From contig JBDTMF010000184.1 in the NCBI GenBank assembly GCA_039934455.1, positions 1 through 8,473 of the forward strand: 8,473 bases of DNA. Reading direction: 5' to 3'. This DNA comes from DASQFQ01 sp039934455. GTDB taxonomy: Bacteria; Actinomycetota; Thermoleophilia; Solirubrobacterales; Solirubrobacteraceae. The notes under the pieces were generated by a model, which saw only the letters and a list, made by a program, of their open reading frames with translations, made no database searches and was not told the origin of the DNA. Of the stretch, positions 6,261-8,473 are shown piece by piece (position 1 is the first letter of the stretch; each line of letters begins with the position of its first letter). The position numbers and the translations under genes were made by a program.

Positions 6261-7597
6261 GCCGCTACACCTCCGCCACCGATGCCGACCGCGAGGAGAT
6301 GCTCGCGGCGATCGGCGCGAGCTCGATCGACGAGCTCTTCGACGCTGTGCCCGAGGCGGTCCGGCTCGGGCGCCCGCTCGACCTGCCGCCGGGCAAGCCG
6401 GAGCAGGAGGTGTACGCGCGGCTGCGCGACCTCGCCGCCCGCAACGTCTCGACCGAGGACGAGATCTCGTTCCTCGGCGCGGGCATGTACGACCACTACG
6501 TCCCGAGCCTGATCGACTCGATCCTCTCGCGCTCGGAGTTCCTGACGGCCTACACGCCCTACCAGCCCGAGATCTCCCAGGGCGGGTTGCAGGTGATGTT
6601 CGAGTTCCAGACCGCGATCAGCGAGCTCACCGGCCTGCCGGTCTCCAACGCGAGCGTGTACGAGGGGCCGACCGCGTTCGCGGCCGCCGCGTACCTGGCG
6701 AAGCTCCACAACCGGCGCACGCGCTTTCTCGTCTCCGCCGGCGTGCAGCCGCAGTCGCGCGAGACGCTCGCGACGACGGCCGCCGGCTGGGGGACGACGA
6801 TCGAGGAGCTGCCACTCGTCGACGGCGTCACCGAGGTACCGGAGATCGGCGACGACGTGGCCGCCGTGCTCGTGCAGTACCCCAACTTCCTCGGCGCCGT
6901 CGAGGACCTGCAGCAGCTCACCGACGCCGCCCACGCGGCCGGCGCGCTGATGATCGTCCTCTGTGACCCACTGACGCTCGGCGTGCTCAAGCCGCCCGGC
7001 GAGTTCGGCGTCGACGTCGCCGTGGGGGAGGGGCAGACGCTCGGCAATCGACTCGACTTCGGCGGCCCGTCGTTCGGCTTCTTCGCCGCCCAGGAGACCT
7101 ACCTGCGCCGCATGCCGGGCCGCATCGCCGGCGAGACGCGCGACGTCGACGGCCGCCGCGGCTTCGTGCTCACGCTGCAGACGCGCGAGCAGCACATCCG
7201 CCGCGAGAAGGCGACTCACAACATCTGCACCGCGCAGGCGCTCAACGCGCTCGCAGGCGTCATCTACCTGAGCTGGCTCGGCCGCCGCGGCCTCGTCGAG
7301 CTGGGCGAGCTGCTGCTGCAGCGCACCGCCTACGCCCGCAGCGCCGTCGCCGCGCTCGACGGCGTCGAGCTGCTGCACGAGCAGCCGGTCGTGCGCGAGT
7401 TCGCGGTGCGGCTTGACGCGCCGGTGGACGCCGTGATCGACCGCTGCGCCGCCGAGGGCGTCAACCCAGGCTTCCCGCTCGACGACGACGGGCTGCTGAT
7501 CGCGATCACCGAGCAGCGCTCGCGCGCGGACATCGACCGCCTCGTCAGCGTCCTCGGCCCCGCTGTCGCGGCAGAGAGGGAGCTCTCGCACGCATGA
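6257..7597 (+). CDS. gcvPA: Glycine decarboxylase (P-protein) subunit 1
   Basis: This is the N-terminal-half subunit of the two-part P-protein, which with GcvPB forms a PLP enzyme that decarboxylates glycine and passes the aminomethyl group to lipoyl-GcvH. The length of 446 residues is normal for the split form. Landmarks are RYTSATDADREEMLAAIG at the N-terminus, FLGAGMYDHYVPS, TAYTPYQPEISQGGLQ, YPNFLGAVED, and REQHIRREKATHNICT with K318. The last is usually EKATSNICT, so H321 replaces a common serine, probably without consequence. This subunit has the aminotransferase fold but does not carry the PLP lysine. ATG 6257 gives the family N-terminus; the next in-frame ATG would remove it. The gene follows gcvH by 11 nt and its stop overlaps the gcvPB start (ATGA), which suits equimolar production of the two subunits. 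Confidence 0.96.
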   Translation: MSRYTSATDADREEMLAAIGASSIDELFDAVPEAVRLGRPLDLPPGKPEQEVYARLRDLAARNVSTEDEISFLGAGMYDHYVPSLIDSILSRSEFLTAYTPYQPEISQGGLQVMFEFQTAISELTGLPVSNASVYEGPTAFAAAAYLAKLHNRRTRFLVSAGVQPQSRETLATTAAGWGTTIEELPLVDGVTEVPEIGDDVAAVLVQYPNFLGAVEDLQQLTDAAHAAGALMIVLCDPLTLGVLKPPGEFGVDVAVGEGQTLGNRLDFGGPSFGFFAAQETYLRRMPGRIAGETRDVDGRRGFVLTLQTREQHIRREKATHNICTAQALNALAGVIYLSWLGRRGLVELGELLLQRTAYARSAVAALDGVELLHEQPVVREFAVRLDAPVDAVIDRCAAEGVNPGFPLDDDGLLIAITEQRSRADIDRLVSVLGPAVAAERELSHA

Positions 7598-8473
7598 GCA
7601 CGCTCAACGACAACCGCCTGCACGCCGACCCCGAAATCGAGGGCACGACGCCGCACGCCGATCGCAGCGCGCCGTTCGAGACCCCGATGCAGCGCGACCA
7701 CGCTGTGACGATCTTCGAGAAGTCCAAGCAGGGCCGGCGCGCGTTCGTGGCCCCGGAGCTCGACGTGCCGCATCAGGACGGCCTGCTCCCCGACCACCTG
7801 CGCCGGACCGAGCCGCCCAAGCTCCCCGAGATCGCCGAGCCGGAGATCGTGCGCCATTACAACCGGCTGTCGAAGCGCAACTTCGACCTCGACACCGGCT
7901 TCTACCCGCTCGGCTCGTGCACGATGAAGCACAACCCGAAGCTGCACGAGCGCGTCGCCGCGCTGCCCGGCAACGCGCGGCTGCACCCTGCGCAGGCGCC
8001 CAAGCGCGCCCAGGGCGCGCTGCAGCTGATGTGGGAGCTCCAGCAGGCACTCGGCGAGATCGCGGGCCTCCCGCACGTCTCGCTGCAGCCGAGCGCCGGC
8101 TCGCACGGCGAGCTCGCGGGCGTGCTCCTGACGCGCGCCTACCACGAGGACCGCGGCGAGTTCCGCACCAAGGTCCTCACCCCCGATACCGCGCACGGCA
8201 CCAACCCGGCGACGGTGACGATGGCCGGCTACGAGGTCGTGAAGGTCGGCACCGACGCGCGCGGCGGCGTCGACGTCGACGACCTGCGCGCGAAGGCCAC
8301 CGACGACGTCGCGTGCCTGATGCTCACGAACCCGAACACGCTCGGGCTCTTCGACGAGAACATCACCGAGATCGCGAAGATCGTGCACGGCATCGGCGCG
8401 ACGCTCTACTACGACGGGGCGAACCTCAACGCCGTCATGGGCCGCACGCGCCCGGGCGACATGGGCTTCGACA
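7594..8473 (+). CDS. gcvPB: Glycine decarboxylase (P-protein) subunit 2, 3' end outside window
   Basis: The frame from ATG 7594 stays open to the window edge (293 full codons; the family is about 480-500). It encodes the PLP-binding subunit that pairs with GcvPA. Recognisable motifs are FEKSKQGRR, PLGSCTMKHNP at 105-115, QPSAGSHGELAG, TPDTAHGTNPA, NPNTLGLFDE and YDGANLNA with D274-N279. The PLP-binding lysine of the family lies shortly after the DGAN motif, so it should fall only about a dozen residues beyond the edge. The start overlaps the gcvPA stop in ATGA, and GAGGGAG at 7576-7582 lies 11 nt upstream. This start gives about 37 residues before the usual N-terminus, rich in charged and polar residues and without a signal peptide. 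An in-frame ATG at 7687 is an alternative that would remove most of them. Confidence 0.95.
   Translation, partial: MSTLNDNRLHADPEIEGTTPHADRSAPFETPMQRDHAVTIFEKSKQGRRAFVAPELDVPHQDGLLPDHLRRTEPPKLPEIAEPEIVRHYNRLSKRNFDLDTGFYPLGSCTMKHNPKLHERVAALPGNARLHPAQAPKRAQGALQLMWELQQALGEIAGLPHVSLQPSAGSHGELAGVLLTRAYHEDRGEFRTKVLTPDTAHGTNPATVTMAGYEVVKVGTDARGGVDVDDLRAKATDDVACLMLTNPNTLGLFDENITEIAKIVHGIGATLYYDGANLNAVMGRTRPGDMGFD

Noticed and set aside
6242..7591. 449-codon open frame on the - strand
   Set aside because: It is the exact antisense of gcvPA, is rich in Ala, Arg, Val and Glu, and has no motif.
7330..8388. 352-codon open frame on the - strand
   Set aside because: It is antisense to gcvPA and gcvPB, whose identities are certain; the composition is that of a shadow frame.
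1..8473. CRISPR arrays, tRNA or rRNA genes, insertion sequences
   Set aside because: I saw no regularly spaced repeats, no tRNA-like cloverleaf or conserved rRNA segments, no transposase motifs and no terminal inverted repeats by eye. A computed covariance-model scan could still find a small RNA.

Overview
The window is about 70% GC and strongly codon-biased, and it looks like bacterial chromosome from a high-GC actinobacterium. Three things point to the Thermoleophilia (Solirubrobacterales-type) rather than Streptomyces or Mycobacterium: the glycine decarboxylase P-protein is split into two genes, there is a large secreted protein built of Ig-like domains, and the cyclase/HD-GYP protein has a many-helix membrane domain. 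The taxonomic placement is an inference.

Layout from left to right. Bases 1-51 are the last 16 codons of a + strand gene whose C-terminal peptide looks like that of the division protein FtsZ. After a 50-nt gap with a perfect hairpin comes a 666-residue membrane protein with GGDEF and HD-GYP domains, which would make and/or degrade cyclic di-GMP. Directly against its stop codon, on the - strand, lies a decayed gene remnant (about 2099-2830). It lacks both ends, has an apparent frame disruption, and resembles parts of the next gene. That gene (2846-4717, - strand) is an intact 623-residue exported protein with a signal peptide, a cysteine-containing N-terminal domain and several Ig-like modules. 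Its function is unknown.

A 57-nt divergent gap separates it from a + strand operon for the glycine cleavage system: gcvT (aminomethyltransferase), gcvH (lipoyl carrier), gcvPA and gcvPB (the two P-protein subunits). gcvPB runs off the right edge just before its expected PLP lysine. Spacing is tight: 4 nt between gcvT and gcvH, 11 nt between gcvH and gcvPA, and an ATGA overlap between gcvPA and gcvPB. The P-protein decarboxylates glycine and loads the aminomethyl group on lipoyl-GcvH. GcvT then moves the one-carbon unit to tetrahydrofolate and releases ammonia. The fourth component (lipoamide dehydrogenase) is not in the window.

I did not find a convincing novel system. The points most worth a second look are the truncated paralogue abutting the HD-GYP gene, the four-codon minigene in front of gcvPA, the substituted metal-ligand positions in the HD-GYP domain, and the uncharacterised secreted protein.
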